From positions 23,219,501 through 23,283,500 of the forward strand of contig NC_088355.1 in the NCBI RefSeq assembly GCF_036884655.1: a stretch of 64,000 nucleotides of DNA, given 5' to 3'. A program made the position numbers and the translations under genes. Origin of the DNA: Musa acuminata AAA Group. Its lineage: Eukaryota > Streptophyta > Magnoliopsida > Zingiberales > Musaceae. Under the pieces are notes generated by a model, which was not told the origin of the DNA, did no database searches, and saw nothing but the letters and a program-made list of their open reading frames with translations. Positions 20,178 through 31,572 of this stretch are shown in pieces. Each line of letters starts with the position of its first letter. Positions within the stretch are counted from its first letter, which is position 1.

Positions 20178-22495
20178 TGTTGAATCTCGTATTTTGATGA
20201 TGAAACTACTTGATATATGTTTATGATTTAATCTGCGTTTTGAGTGACGCAGGATGCTTCGATCAGGATGAGACAATTAAAGCAGGAAAATCATGTTGTG
20301 TCGAAGGAACATGTCAGAAGATTGGACGTCGGGTCGGTGGATCGGTCGACGTATCGACAGAAGGCTTCGGGCCGTGGACTCGGGCATCGGGCCAAGAAGA
20401 GCGAGTATTGTGCCAAAGATATCGGAGTTGCGGAGTCAACTGGCCGATTGGGCAATAGGTTGCAGGAGAGGACGATGCGCTGAAGAATCGGACGAAGCGT
20501 CGAGGGACCAATGACATGTCGGACAACTTGGTTAATTGCTTAGGATTAATTGTCTCGATCGAAGTTTTGTTTTGTTGTGCAGGATTAACTATGATGAGAG
20601 TAAGACAAGCAGCAGGTGTTGCGCCGGAGTCAAGATCATGATCACGTTGGGAGTTCGAGAGTTCGACGGAAGTTCGGACGGTCGTCGGAGGTTCAACGAG
20701 AACAGATCCGAGAAGTCCAGAAGCTTGCCAAGCGAAGCTCGTCGGAACTCGCCAAGTGGATCGTCGCAAAGTCCAGGAGTATGCCAGATGTCCTTAGAAG
20801 GATCACCGAGGGTTTATCGGATGATCGATGGAAGTTCGCCGGAAACTCGCCGGAAGAAGCGATTGACGCATCGGAGCATAGCTGCAGAAGTTGTCTTAGA
20901 GTTAATCGTAGTTAGCACGATGATTAAGCTTGAAAATGGGAGGTGATCCCATTAGCTTAATCTTGGGGCAATTGGGCCCTTGAAAAGATTCAAATTGGGC
21001 CGAATGGAGTGAACCATTCGGACCCTGATTGCACCAGGCGGTGCAACCGCCTAGGCCAGGAGGTGCAACCGCCTAGGCCAGGAGGTGCAACCGCCAGGGC
21101 TGCGAGACTGGGCGGTGCAACCGCCCCAGCCAGGCGGTGCAACCGCCCAGAGCTCAGTCTTCGAGCTAGACTGGGCGGTGCAACCTCCTCTGTCAAGAGG
21201 TAGCACCGCCAGAGCTCAAGTTTCGAGCTCTGCCAGGCGGAGCAACCACCGAGCTCAGACTTCGAGCTCTGTCAGGCGGTGCAACCACCGAGCTCAGTCT
21301 TCGAGCTCTGCCAGGCGGTGCAACCACCGAGCTCAGTCTTCGAGCTCTGGCAGAGAGGTGCATCAGCCTGAGCTCAGTTTCGAGCTCTGCCAGGTGATGC
21401 AACCACCGAGCTCAGACTTCGAGCTCTGCCAGGCGGTGCAACCACCGAGCTCAGTCTTCGAGCTCTGCCAGGCGGTGCAACCATCGAGCTCAGTCTTCGA
21501 GCTCTGGCAGAGAGGTGCAATTGCCTGAGCTCAGTCTTCGAGCTCTGCCAGGCGGTGCCACCTCTCCAGTCAAGAGGTGCAACCGCCTGATCCCGAAATT
21601 CCGGGATTTGATCGTTTTGAGCTCCAAATTTGAATTGGGTTGGGGCCTATAAATACCCCACCCATTCAACACTGAAAGGATACAGATCCACACCAAATTC
21701 TTGATCTTTTCAGTGATTCTAAGAGCTCAAATTTGTGTAAAGTCCTAAAGTTCTCCTCCTTCTGTTCTTCAAGTCTTGAGTTGTAAAGAGAGGAGAGAAA
21801 GGATCTGTAAAGGTTGTCTCCTGAGCCTGTCAAAAGGAGAGAAACTGTAAAAGGGCAGTTAGCCTTCGCCCATTGAAGGAAGGCAGCTAGTTGACGTCAG
21901 TGACCTCGTCGGAGGAGGAAGCCAAAAGTGGAGTAGGTCAAGACTGACCGAACCACTCTAAATCTCTGGTTTGCTTTTACCTTGAGCACTTTATCATTAC
22001 TGCAAACCTCCTACATTGCTACTGCCCTCTGCGCCTTTACGAACGAGTTTCTAAGCTCTGATCTTTCAGAATCTGCATTCAAACGTAAATCGTGTTTTCG
22101 TACGATCTTCACACTGCAGTTTACGCTTACATTCGGATTCCATTTATAACTGCAAATTGCTTTCTACGTAAAACGCTTTTCAAGGTTCAAAACTGCTTTT
22201 AGACGCAAAACTACATTTAGACGTAAAACTGCGTTTAGACGTAAAACTGCGTTTAGACATAAAACTGCGTTTAGACGTAAAACTGCGTTTAGACGTAAAA
22301 CTGCGTTTGGACGTAAAACTGCTCTTAGACGCAATCTGCGCTTAGACGCAAACTACGCTTAAATACAAACTGTGAATCGGCTTTTGCATCATAATAGATT
22401 TTATTAAACGAACACACCTTTCGGTTATTAAATTGCTGTAAGATTTCCGCTGCACTAATTCACCCCCCCCCCTCTTAGTGCTCTAGATCCTAACA
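20178..22495 (+). repeat. 3' LTR of Sire-E
   Basis: This copy is 2318 bp and colinear with the 5' LTR, with intact TG...CA ends. Palindromic array about 21034-21589, TATA box 21648-21655, 18-bp repeats 22189-22366 (about eight full units), C run about 22463-22472. Confidence 0.93.
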
Positions 22496-22500
22496 ATCAC

Positions 22501-23030
22501 AACCTCTTCTCTTGCTTCCCCTTCTTCTTCTCTTCCTCTTCTTCTTCTTCTGCTCTTCTCCTACCCGACACCCCACATGTCTCCTCTGTTTCCACCTGCA
22601 GGAAACAGAGGTGCTGCAGCCCTAGCTGCTGCCACCTCTCGCTCCTCTCCGTCTTCCCTCTCTTTTCCCTCTTCTTCTCATTCTCTTCTTCTCCTCTTCC
22701 CTTTTCCTCCCCAAGGCCACACACCTCCTCGCTGCAGCCTTGCCGCAGCTATCCTCCTCTCTGCTTCTTCTTCTTCGTCTTCTTCTTCTTCTTCTTCCCT
22801 TTTCATCCTCAACGCCCCACACATCCTCTCCTCTGTTTCCACCTGCGGGAAACAGAGGTGCTGCAGCCCTAGCTGCTGCAGCTGCCTCTCTTTCTCCTCT
22901 CCATCTTCCCTCTCTTCTACTTCTTCTTTTCTTCTCTTCTCCCTCTTCTTCCTCTCTTCTTTTCCCTCTTCTTCTCTTCTCCCTCTACTTCTCTTCTTCT
23001 TCTCCCCACGCCCCACCGCTTCTCTTTGTT
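22501..23030. repeat. CT-rich tract of Solo-H (right part) with two hairpin-bearing units
   Basis: Continuation of Solo-H after Sire-E. Inverted repeats CCTCTGTTTCC/GGAAACAGAGG occur at 22583-22611 and 22830-22858, 247 bp apart, each followed by GTGCTGCAGCCCTAGCTGCTGC and then pyrimidine-rich filler. Together with 13991-14018 this makes three copies of the hairpin. Confidence 0.85.
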
Positions 23031-23210
23031 TATCGAAGAAACAGAGAGAGCGTGGGAGGCGGTGGGATAAAACCGAAATTTTTGGTTTTATTTATTTTCT
23101 TCTTTTTATAACTTAACAGTTTAGTCCTTGAAATTTCCATATTTACATATAGGTCCTCTGATTTATAAATAAATCTTTATTAATAATTTTCAAAAGTGAG
23201 GGATATTACA

Positions 23211-24240
23211 GATAGTAACCTAACCTTAAATCAATCTTGGAGAATACTTGTGCACCTTGCAATTGATCAAACAAATCATCAATTATGGGTAGGGGATACT
23301 TGTTTTTTTATGGTCACCTGATTCAATTGTCTATAATCAATACAAAGCCTTAACATTCCATCCTTCTTCTTAACTAATAGCACCGGAGCACCCCATGGTG
23401 AAACACTGGATCGAATGAAACCCTTATCTAATAGTTCTTGTAGTTGCTTTTTCAATTCCTCTAGCTCGAGTGGTGCCATTCTATAAGGAGGCTTAGATAT
23501 TGGGGTTGTCCCAGGGACCAAATCAATAGTAAATTCGCCCTCTCTATTTAGAGATAAACCAGGCAAGTCATTTGGAAATACATCAGGGAACTCTTTGACC
23601 ACTGTAATTTCATTTAGGTGAGTTTCTTGATTTGAATGCTCCTTTACACATACCATATAACAAAAACAATCCTTCTGCATAAAACGATAAACTTGAAGTG
23701 CTGATATCAAGCAAGGAGGCAAATCATGCCTAATACCTTCAAAGTAAAATATAGGCTGATATGGTATGCAGAAAGTAATTATTTTTGTATAGCAATCAAC
23801 ACTAGCATGATAGGAAGATAGCCAATCCATGCCAAGTATAATATCAAAATCCTGGATCTCTAGGAGAATCAAATCAGCAAGAAGTTCACATTCTCCGATA
23901 GAAATCAAACAAGATGGATAAACCAAGTTTATTGTCAAAGAATCCCCAATAGCAGTAGTTACATATAACATATAATCTAAGGGTCTAGGTTCAATGCCCA
24001 TGTGATAAGCAAAATATTGCAAATCAAATCATAGATGAGACACATGGTCAAACAAATATTTGCATTCTTTCAGAAACATGAATAGTACCTTTGACCACTA
24101 ATTCAGAAGCTTTAGAATCATATTCCGTGATAACATACACTCTAACATGGACTGATGATTTATGAGGTAGTGATTCTTTCTTCTTATTCAAACGATAGTC
24201 TTTTATTTAATGATCCAACTTTCCATAAGCAAAATAGGCT
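23211..24240 (-). pseudogene. Gyp-G zinc-knuckle relic, protease and first half of RT
   Basis: Read leftwards from 24240. A decayed knuckle (AYFAYGKLDH, then a stop, then IKDYRLN) has Cys-to-Tyr changes at all three Cys positions. A protease follows with DIILGMDWL (about 23855-23880), then the linker [13 protein letters not shown] and RT start ([47 protein letters not shown]). A one-base change in an A run near 23310 shifts the frame just before [15 protein letters not shown] is cut at 23210 by Solo-H and resumes at 10717. Gag upstream of the knuckle is lost. Confidence 0.88.
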
Positions 24241-24749
24241 CTAGTCACCCTACGAATACAAACTTATTTCATAATTTCACACGCATCTTACACATGATTG
24301 AATTTTTTTTTTTGTGGTGACTTCCCTTTTCAAATCGATGATCCCTCCTGCTATCACATTCTAATTCATTTCTAATCTTTTTTTTTTGGTAAACTTATCC
24401 TTGCTATTCCTGTTCTTGATCTCAAGAAATTCTTTTGATCATTAGAACAATTTCGTACATCAAATATCATCTCCAATCGTATCATCTATTTTTCTGGTAC
24501 CAATGTATTAGGTTCACCACGCTTCTATTGCGCCACTCTGATTTAATATCCCCGATCAACCCTTTTATCGTACTTAATTAATCAAAAGCAAATGAAGTAG
24601 GAGGACTAAATGTCCTCGTCATCCTATATTCGTAAAATGCATCAAAGAAAATTTCTACGGATCACTATGGTTCACTAGACCTCAATATATTTTGCACGTT
24701 AGCAAATCAAATATTTCAGTGATCCTCAAACAATGCTCTGATACCAACC
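24241..24749 (-). other. Remnant leader/gag zone of Gyp-G
   Basis: About 500 bp between the knuckle relic and the 5' LTR with no recognisable Gag motif. It ends with the PBS at 24735-24747 (TTGGTATCAGAGC on the minus strand). A normal element of this type would have well over 1 kb of gag here, so an internal deletion is inferred. Confidence 0.65.
24735..24747 (-). other. PBS of Gyp-G (tRNA-iMet)
   Basis: TTGGTATCAGAGC on the minus strand lies two bases inside the 5' LTR end. Confidence 0.85.
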
Positions 24750-27505
24750 TGTCACGCCCACCCCCCCCGAATTTAATTCTCATTTAGGAGGTGTGAACCT
24801 AATTCAAGATTGATAATATTTAATTCAACAAACAATCCAGGATCCAATCACACATTTGAGGTCACTAAGAAAAAAAACATTCAAGTCATTCACCTCTACA
24901 ATTCACAATTCAAAAAAACTGTGCAGTCTATAATCATACATCATGTCACTAGATGATTCTTAAAATCCAAAAGCAACTTAACTAAACCATGACTATATCA
25001 TGAATCCATAAGCGTGGCAATTAATGCAATCACAAAACCAACATGTACTACATGTTTATATCAGTACACAGTTTAGACCTAACATTTCCAAAATCCTGAC
25101 ATAAGAGGTACTTCTCAAATATTTACAAGATACATTAATCTAGATTTGTCATTAATATTTCATTACACCCAAAAAGAACTTATACAACATCAACCTATCA
25201 AGTACAAAATATTTGCCCCAAAATCTTCTAGTCTTCCACTGCCTCGACCCAATTTACACATTTTAGTGAGCGATAAGCTATCCTGAAAAATTTATATAGC
25301 AACGGGGTGAGCATATAAAGCTCAGCAAATGACTAACATATCCATAGTAAAGAGGACAGTTTTCAAACAAATGAGGTATCAAAATACAAAGCAGAGATAC
25401 AAGATGAAACAGTAGTATGTTTTGTTTGAATGCAGAATTACAATATCGTATCGTTCGAAGCACGTTTTATTCATACAATCGAGGAAAGGTAATTGGAGCA
25501 TATCATTGGCATAAGGAGCATATCGATGACATATGGTAGCTTTCAAGGTATAACAAAGACTTATAACATTTCGGAAATATATCAAAGAGCAAAACATGAA
25601 TAGAAGCTCAAATGTCACATGACGATGCATTCATTTCATTCTTATCCAAAGCATGCATAGAAACATAGCCAAAGCTTTGGATATCATATCAAACACATAG
25701 AAGGTGAAGTGGGATCATAACATAATATGGTCCATCCATTTCTGAATGACCAACAAACATAAGTCTCCCACGTCTGGGAGCTCCATCCACCCACGTCTGA
25801 GTGAAGTCATAGGGGGCCGGCAAAGCATCGCGGGCTCTAAGCATAACTCCCTTTACCATTTCTAGCAAAGGTTCACATTTATCCCACAAACACTGGAGTA
25901 CAAAGGGACAGTATGAATAATGAAATTAGCATATATTGGAAGCACATGCGGAACAACGAAATGTACATATGCCTTTCGAGTCAATACGATACAAATATAA
26001 TCTTTCACAATGTATTCAGATTTGAAAGGAAACAAAAGCAAGAGCATACAAGGATTTCAAGAAACCATATATAGCTCAATTGAAATAAGAAAGTTAGATA
26101 ATTTCAATGTCCAAAGAAATGAAACTGGAAGAGGCACATATCGAAAGCAAATGCGGAACAATGGGATGCATGTGCCGAATCATTACGATGCAAACATGAT
26201 CTTTAGATGATAGCTGCAGATGTACAAATAAATAAGGACAAAAGTATATAGGAATTTAAGGTATAATATAAAGCTTAAATGAAGTAAGAGTTTTTGCCGA
26301 AATCGATTTCCAAAGAGAAGAAACAAGGAAAGCCGAAATCGACCAAAGCTCGATTCTGGCAGAATTTGATAGGAACATTGTATGAACTATTTGGACAACC
26401 AATTATGCTCCAATTTATACAAAATAGGTGTCATTAGAAATATTTGTCAATCTAGTTTTAGGAAAATCAAGTTTAACAAGAATTGGAATTTACAACAGGG
26501 AATTACATATAATTTCGCAGCGAAAGGTCTGAAAATATTAGCTCTGTTATACTGAATCCATAGGGTCGATGGAAGCAGATGTTTCAGTTAGCAATTGTAC
26601 TCCAAAAATTTCAAATCAGATATATACAGAAAGAATTTTGAGTTTAGCTTCGAATAAATCATACTTTGTATGAATCTGATTTCACAGCAGAAAGTTATAA
26701 GTAGTTAAGCAACAAGAGGTCAAAAATTTCAGTCCCTGTTTTGCAGAATCTGTAGGGTTACTTTAAACAGAAGTCTTAGTAGGCATTTAAACTCCAAATC
26801 ATTCGATCTTAGTATCAAAATAAAGATTTTTTTGTCTACTTTCAAATGGAATAGGTCTTGTATAAATCAGATTTTATTACAAAATGTTATGACTGAAACA
26901 TTGCATAGAGGTCAGATTACCAAAAAATTACAGATTCATAGCTTTATATCAAAACGAAAGAAGGTCTAGTTCTCAGTTGAAATATTTCAAATTTTGCAGA
27001 ATAAAAATGGAAAAAAAGATTAAGGTTACTATGGGATGGGGTTAGAACACTTGCCTTAAAATGATTTGAATCCCAAATATGGGAAAATTGATGAAAAACC
27101 TCAAGCTCTTCTTCTTCTTCTTCTTCTTTTCTCAAACTCACGTTGGCTGCAACTCTTCAGGTTTGTTTTCTTTAACCTTTCATCTAATTATTTGGGTTTT
27201 GGCTAATGCAAAAGTTGCAATGTGTCATGCATGCATGAAAGGGGCTAGGTGTCATCTTTAGAGCAAAGATAAGTGGCACCAACCTTAGGTTAGCTAGTGA
27301 CACATGTCCACTGTATTTTTTTTTTCTTTTTTTTTAAACTTAAATATGAATCTTTCATAAATTATATCAAACTTCTAATATTTACTCTTAGGTCCCTAGC
27401 CATAAACTTTTAATATAATATCATTGAATATAAAATAATTATTAAATAACCCTTATTTTTACAAACAAACCTTTTACTAAAATTTCAAAAATAGGGGATG
27501 TTACA
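24750..27505 (-). repeat. 5' LTR of Gyp-G
   Basis: This 2756-bp copy pairs with 5425-8192 and differs mainly by scattered substitutions and shorter CTT and T runs. Its flank GTGGC completes the target duplication. Confidence 0.92.
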
Positions 27506-27539
27506 GTGGCCCTCGTGCCCACCATTCCACGGGTCAGCC
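27506..27539 (-). other. 34-bp sliver of Dwarf-J between Gyp-G and Cop-A
   Basis: The sliver holds the second GTGGC copy of Gyp-G at its left end and the first CAGCC copy of Cop-A at its right end. Only 24 bp of otherwise unduplicated Dwarf-J sequence lie between the two insertions. Confidence 0.85.
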
Positions 27540-29030
27540 TGTTGGGAAATCATAGGGGGCGACATCATATGCGCAGCGGAAGAACAAGAAAACAAAAATC
27601 CCCGATTCCCAAAAAGATGTTCATCGTCGTGCGAAGATTGGTGCGCAAAATCCGCAAAAACACAAAACTGCGTATAAAGATTGTGTTACCTAGGGAGATC
27701 GTATATCCCTGTTTCCTTGCAGATCCTTAGGAGAGGGTGAAGGAGGTCAAGCGTCCTCCTCTCTAGCGGTGATCCACACAGCAGGGTTGCGACGACGCTC
27801 CTCAAAACTCCAGGCCTACTCTGAGGGGGAGAGGGAGAGGAGAATAGGAAGGGCAAGCAAAGACTAGCCTATGAGGCTGTGAATCCCTCCTATTTATAGA
27901 GATCCCGTGTCAAACCCTAATAGGTCCTTCCCTAGTGGGTATTGGATCTGCATCCAATAAGACAAGGGCTCCGTCGGATATCTCATATCCGAACCTCTAC
28001 TCATCGCAATGCCTACCATATGTGTGTGACCCTCTAGGCCCAATATCGAGCTGGCCGTGAGTCATACCTGTCAGAACTCCTTCTGACTGAGTGAATTATT
28101 ATCTCTGTAATAATTCACTCGACTCATCGACTACGGAAGTACTAGGCCACTACGTCGTAGTCCCCAGACGATACAGGGGAATCCAATCCATTGGACCTGT
28201 CTGTCCTCAGTTACCATGTACCTATAGTCCCTCATCCATCTAATATCCCAGAGACCGTATATCGAGCATGGTGCTGTCAGACCCATACGGTTTCTACTCG
28301 AGTCTCGCTCTAATCGGATTCTCCCGGAGAACTCTTTCTCTCTCAACCCGAATGACCCTGGCCAGGGATTTGTCTGAGCAAGAACACATGGGATATTCCT
28401 CTCATGATACCGAGAGTGGATGATCCTCTATCGACACTCAATAGCCCTCGTAAGGTCGACTACCACTCCCAATGACCAGCTGTACTAGATCTGGGAACAG
28501 CCAAACCTATAAGTCTGGTATCAAAGAGTGGAGCACTCATACAGGACATCCTTGGTGTCTCAAGTCTAAGAACCAGATACACCACTAGGACTACGGAATC
28601 GTTGTCTGACAATAAGGCATCATCAACCATCCAGCATTCCGTAAGCGGATCAATCAGTGAACTCATTCTCCAATGAGCACCTGTACTGTATCCCTAGTGT
28701 CCCTACACGAGCAGCTATGAGACCAGCTGCATCCATCATATGGACGGGTATAGAGCACACCAGTCTATTCGGTTATCACGATGTCCCTCTCGAGTAACCT
28801 ATGACCGGGATTATTTAGGATATGTGTTTAAAGGTGAATCGATCTCATTATCGTGATCTCATCACGATCCGATTCCCATTGCACAAATCCAAGGACATCA
28901 CAATATATATGCATTTATGCAATAGTTATAAAGTGATATACGCCAAAATATAATAAGCAAAAAAGATTCTGTATCAAGTCACACGTGCCATCACTCACGT
29001 GATTGGCTTGCTAGGCACCTATGACTAGCA
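27540..29030 (-). repeat. 3' LTR of Cop-A
   Basis: Sense U3 runs from 29030 down to the TATA box at 27891-27898 (TATAAATA on the minus strand), about 1.13 kb. R-U5 is about 350 bp. U3 contains an inverted repeat with 13-bp arms at 28089-28120 and a short GGATAT/ATATCC hairpin near 27977-27991. Frames of 60-70 codons in U3 are not supported as genes. Confidence 0.94.
28089..28120. repeat. Inverted repeat with 13-bp perfect arms in U3
   Basis: GAGTGAATTATTA and TAATAATTCACTC surround a 6-nt loop TCTCTG. Counterparts with shorter or interrupted arms are present in every Cop-A-family LTR in the window, about 200 bp upstream of the TATA box in sense direction. Confidence 0.85.
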
Positions 29031-29043
29031 ATCTCCCACTTGA
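29031..29043 (-). other. Polypurine tract of Cop-A
   Basis: On the minus strand TCAAGTGGGAGAT abuts the LTR start TGCTAGTCAT. Confidence 0.85.
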
Positions 29044-29694
29044 CCTAAAGCCAATCACCTATGTGTCTGATCCCCATCAGACCCCTGTGACGCTCAAAGA
29101 CAAAATGAGACAACGGCTTTGTTAGTGGATCTGCAATGTTATCTTCGGATGGAACTCTTTCCACTGCTACATCTCCTCGGGTTACGATCTCTCTTATAAG
29201 CTGGAACCTCCTCAGAACACTTCTGATAAGACCCGGGTTCCCTTATTTGAGTAATCACCCCATAGTGGTCGCAATATAAGGAAGTCGACTTGTCGCTATC
29301 CGTATCGACTCCCAAACTCCCTCCTTTGCTGCATCTAATGCGGCAATGTACTCCGCCTCTGTGGTCGAGTCAGCAGTGGTATCTTGCTTGGAACTCTTCC
29401 AGCACACTGCTCCTCCATTCAAGGTGTACACATACCCTGAATTCGACTTGCTATCATCGACATCAGACTGAAAACTTGAGTCAGTGTAGCCTTCAACCTT
29501 AAGGCTATTACCTCCATATACTAGTAAAAGATCCTTAGTCCTTCTCAAGTACTAAAGGATACACTTTACTGCTTTCCAATGCTCCAAGACTGGATCCGCC
29601 TGATACCTGCTCGTGACACTCAGAGCATGCGCTATATCAGGCCTAGTACATAGCATGGCATACATGATAGACCCTATTGTTAAGGCATAAGGTA
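29044..29694 (-). pseudogene. Cop-A RNase H and C-terminal end of pol (decayed)
   Basis: The frame carries the Copia RNase H signature: YTDSSFQSDVDDSKSNSGY, then [22 protein letters not shown] (about 29330-29490). This copy has lost about 30 bp after KEGVW relative to Cop-B. A second frame break near 29240 separates it from the C-terminal LIREIV and PLTKPL-type tail (about 29085-29230). The N-terminal part of the domain (IPYASAIGSIMY) precedes it at about 29650-29690 in a frame different from RT. Confidence 0.85.
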
Positions 29695-31572
29695 TCATAT
29701 CCATGTTCGCCCTTTCTTAGAATTTTCAATGCCAAACATTTTGACAATGGTTTCTATGTACCTGGACTGGGACAAGCCAAGCATCCTCTTGGATCTATCT
29801 CTATAGATTCTAATCCCCAAGATATAGGATGCTTCCCCTAAGTCCTTTATGGAGAAGTGTCTAGATAACCAAGTCTTTACAGTGGATAGCATTCCTACGT
29901 CATTCCCAATGATGAGGATGTCATCCATATATAACACCAAAAAGCTAATAGCGCTCCCACTTACCTTTCTGTATACACAAGGCTCATCTTCGTTCTTAAC
30001 GAAGTCATAAGATCTGATTGCCTCATCAAATCTTATGTTCCAACTTCGGGAAGCTTGCTTTAGTCCATAAATGGATCTAAGCAACCTACACACCTTATCT
30101 GGGCAGTTTTTGGACACGAATCCCTCAGGTTGCATCATATACACCTCCTCCTCCAGGTTCCCGTTGAGGAATGCGGTTTTCACATCCATCTGCCAGATCT
30201 CATAATCATAGTGTGCTGCAATAGCCAATAGAATTCTGATGGATTTTAGCATTGCTACGGGTGAGAAAGTTTCGTCGTAGTCAACACCTTGCCTTTGACG
30301 ATACCCCTTAGCCACTAGCCTTGCTTTATAGGTCTCTACCTTTCCATCTACTCCGATCTTTTTCTTAAAGATCCACTTGCAACCGATGGGTACAATACCT
30401 TCGGGTGCAACAACTAGGTTCCAAACCTTACTGGAGTACATAGAATCCATCTCAGAATTCATGGCTTCTTTCCACTTCCCGGAGTCTATACTCATAATAG
30501 CCTCCTCGTAGGTCTGAGGATCAATATCCTCTACATCCTCTGCTCTAATATGTCCCACATATCTCTCAGGAGGATGGGATACTCTATCAGACCTGCGTAA
30601 AGTTGATACTTGTGTATTAGGTACCTGAACAGACTCGGGCTGTAGAGTGGTGCTTGAGCTTGGTTCTCTAACTTCGCTCAATTCTATCATTCTCCCACTG
30701 TCTCCGTCAAGAATGTGTTCCTTCTCAAGGAACACTGCTCTCTTAGCTACAAAGACCTTTTGGTCCTCGAGATGATAGAAGTAATACCCACAAGTTTCCT
30801 TGGGGTATCCCACAAATTTACATCGCCCTGTCCTTGATTCTAACTTATCGGGGTTGTGTCTTTTAACATGGGCAGAGCAGCCCCAAATCTTAACTACTTT
30901 AAGATCAGGCTTCTTCCCTTTCCATATCTCATATGGTGTAGACACGACCGACTTAGTTGGAACTCTGTTCAGAAGGTAAGCTGCGGTTTCTAGGGCATAT
31001 CTCCAGAATGAGATGGGTAGGTCAGCGAAACTCATCATGGACCGTACTATATCTAATAATGTACGATTTCTCCTTTCAGAGACACCATTGAGCTGAGGTG
31101 TATAAGGAGGTGTCCATTGGGATAATATCCCATGGTCCTTGAGGAAGTGAGTAAACTCTGTACTTAAGTACTCACCTCCTCGATCTGATCGAAGAGTTTT
31201 GATACTCTTTCCAGTCTGGTTCTCCACCTCATTCTTATACTCTCTGAATTTCTCAAAGGCCTCGGACTTGTACTTCATTAAGTACACATATCCATACCTT
31301 GAGTAATCATCAGTAAATGTAATGAAGTAGGAGTAACCTCCAATGGCATGAGTTGACATGGGTCCACATACATCACTATGTATGAGTTCCAACAACTCAG
31401 TGGCTCTCTCTCCAGTTCCACTAAATGGAGAGTTGGTCAGTTTTCCACGAATGCAAGGCTCGCAAGTTGCATATGATACATAGTCGAATGGATCTAGATA
31501 TCCATCATTTAGCAACTTTTGAATCCTTCTTTCATGGATGTGACCTAGCCTACATATGCCACAGGTATGCAC
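29695..31572 (-). pseudogene. Cop-A integrase and reverse transcriptase
   Basis: An open stretch of 625 codons. Integrase: the zinc arm HIHERR...CEPC (residues 11-40), catalytic D67 (LIHSDVCGP), D130 (LRSDRGGEY) and E166 ([10 protein letters not shown]), giving the D-X35-E spacing. RT: KWIFKKKIGVDGKVETYKA, then [39 protein letters not shown] and catalytic YMDD at 548-551 (YVDD in Cop-B and Cop-K, so V-to-M here). The frame stops after [10 protein letters not shown], where the family-wide deletion puts RNase H out of frame. It opens at a 1-bp insertion that separates it from gag-protease. Confidence 0.9.

Larger units (their letters stand above)
14025..22495 (+). mobile_element. Sire-E: Sirevirus-type Copia with gag only, intact ends
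   Basis: LTRs at 14025-16407 (2383 bp) and 20178-22495 (2318 bp) are flanked by a perfect duplication ATCAC (14020-14024 and 22496-22500). A tRNA-Met PBS (16410-16421) and a polypurine tract (20164-20177) are in place. The length difference is explained by five fewer 18-bp repeats in the 3' LTR, one extra palindromic unit of about 24 bp, and one C. The internal 3.77 kb encodes one Gag-like ORF (16458-17474) and then an AT-rich spacer. Protease, integrase, RT and RNase H are all absent. The LTRs are otherwise nearly identical, so insertion is recent. It must have been moved by another element's enzymes. Confidence 0.93.
10718..23210 (-). mobile_element. Solo-H: about 4.0 kb Gypsy solo LTR, interrupted by Sire-E
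   Basis: The unit begins TGTCACGCCCC and ends GATATTACA with a perfect 5-bp duplication GATAG (10713-10717 and 23211-23215). Gyp-G RT is restored when it is removed. Removing Sire-E and its duplicated target leaves about 4017 bp with no pol, PBS or polypurine tract, so it is a solo LTR. Termini and an internal block (11905-12070) resemble the Gyp-G LTR, which marks a sister family in the same orientation. It is longer than the Gyp-G LTR because of a 70-bp tandem repeat and long CT-rich tracts. Confidence 0.9.
5425..27505 (-). mobile_element. Gyp-G: Tekay-like Ty3/Gypsy element, defective, interrupted by Solo-H
   Basis: LTRs of 2768 bp (5425-8192) and 2756 bp (24750-27505) start TGTCACGCCC and end ATGTTACA. 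They are flanked by a perfect 5-bp duplication GTGGC (5420-5424 and 27506-27510). The polypurine tract beside the left LTR and the tRNA-Met PBS beside the right LTR give minus orientation. Pol reads RT, RNase H, integrase and a chromodomain-like tail from right to left, and is split by Solo-H (10718-23210). Nearly all of gag is missing: only about 500 bp separates the zinc-knuckle relic from the 5' LTR. The integrase C-terminal pattern (VHxxFxVSMLRKYIPDPSH-like, then EETTWE) is what I know from Tekay/Del chromoviruses. The element cannot be autonomous. Confidence 0.93.

Noticed and set aside
28131..28666. Recurrent 60-77 codon frames in the Cop-A family LTR (such as the one ending at 28346) as a small conserved gene
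   Set aside because: They recur only because LTRs are copied. They lie in U3, lack a plausible context and are broken in some copies.
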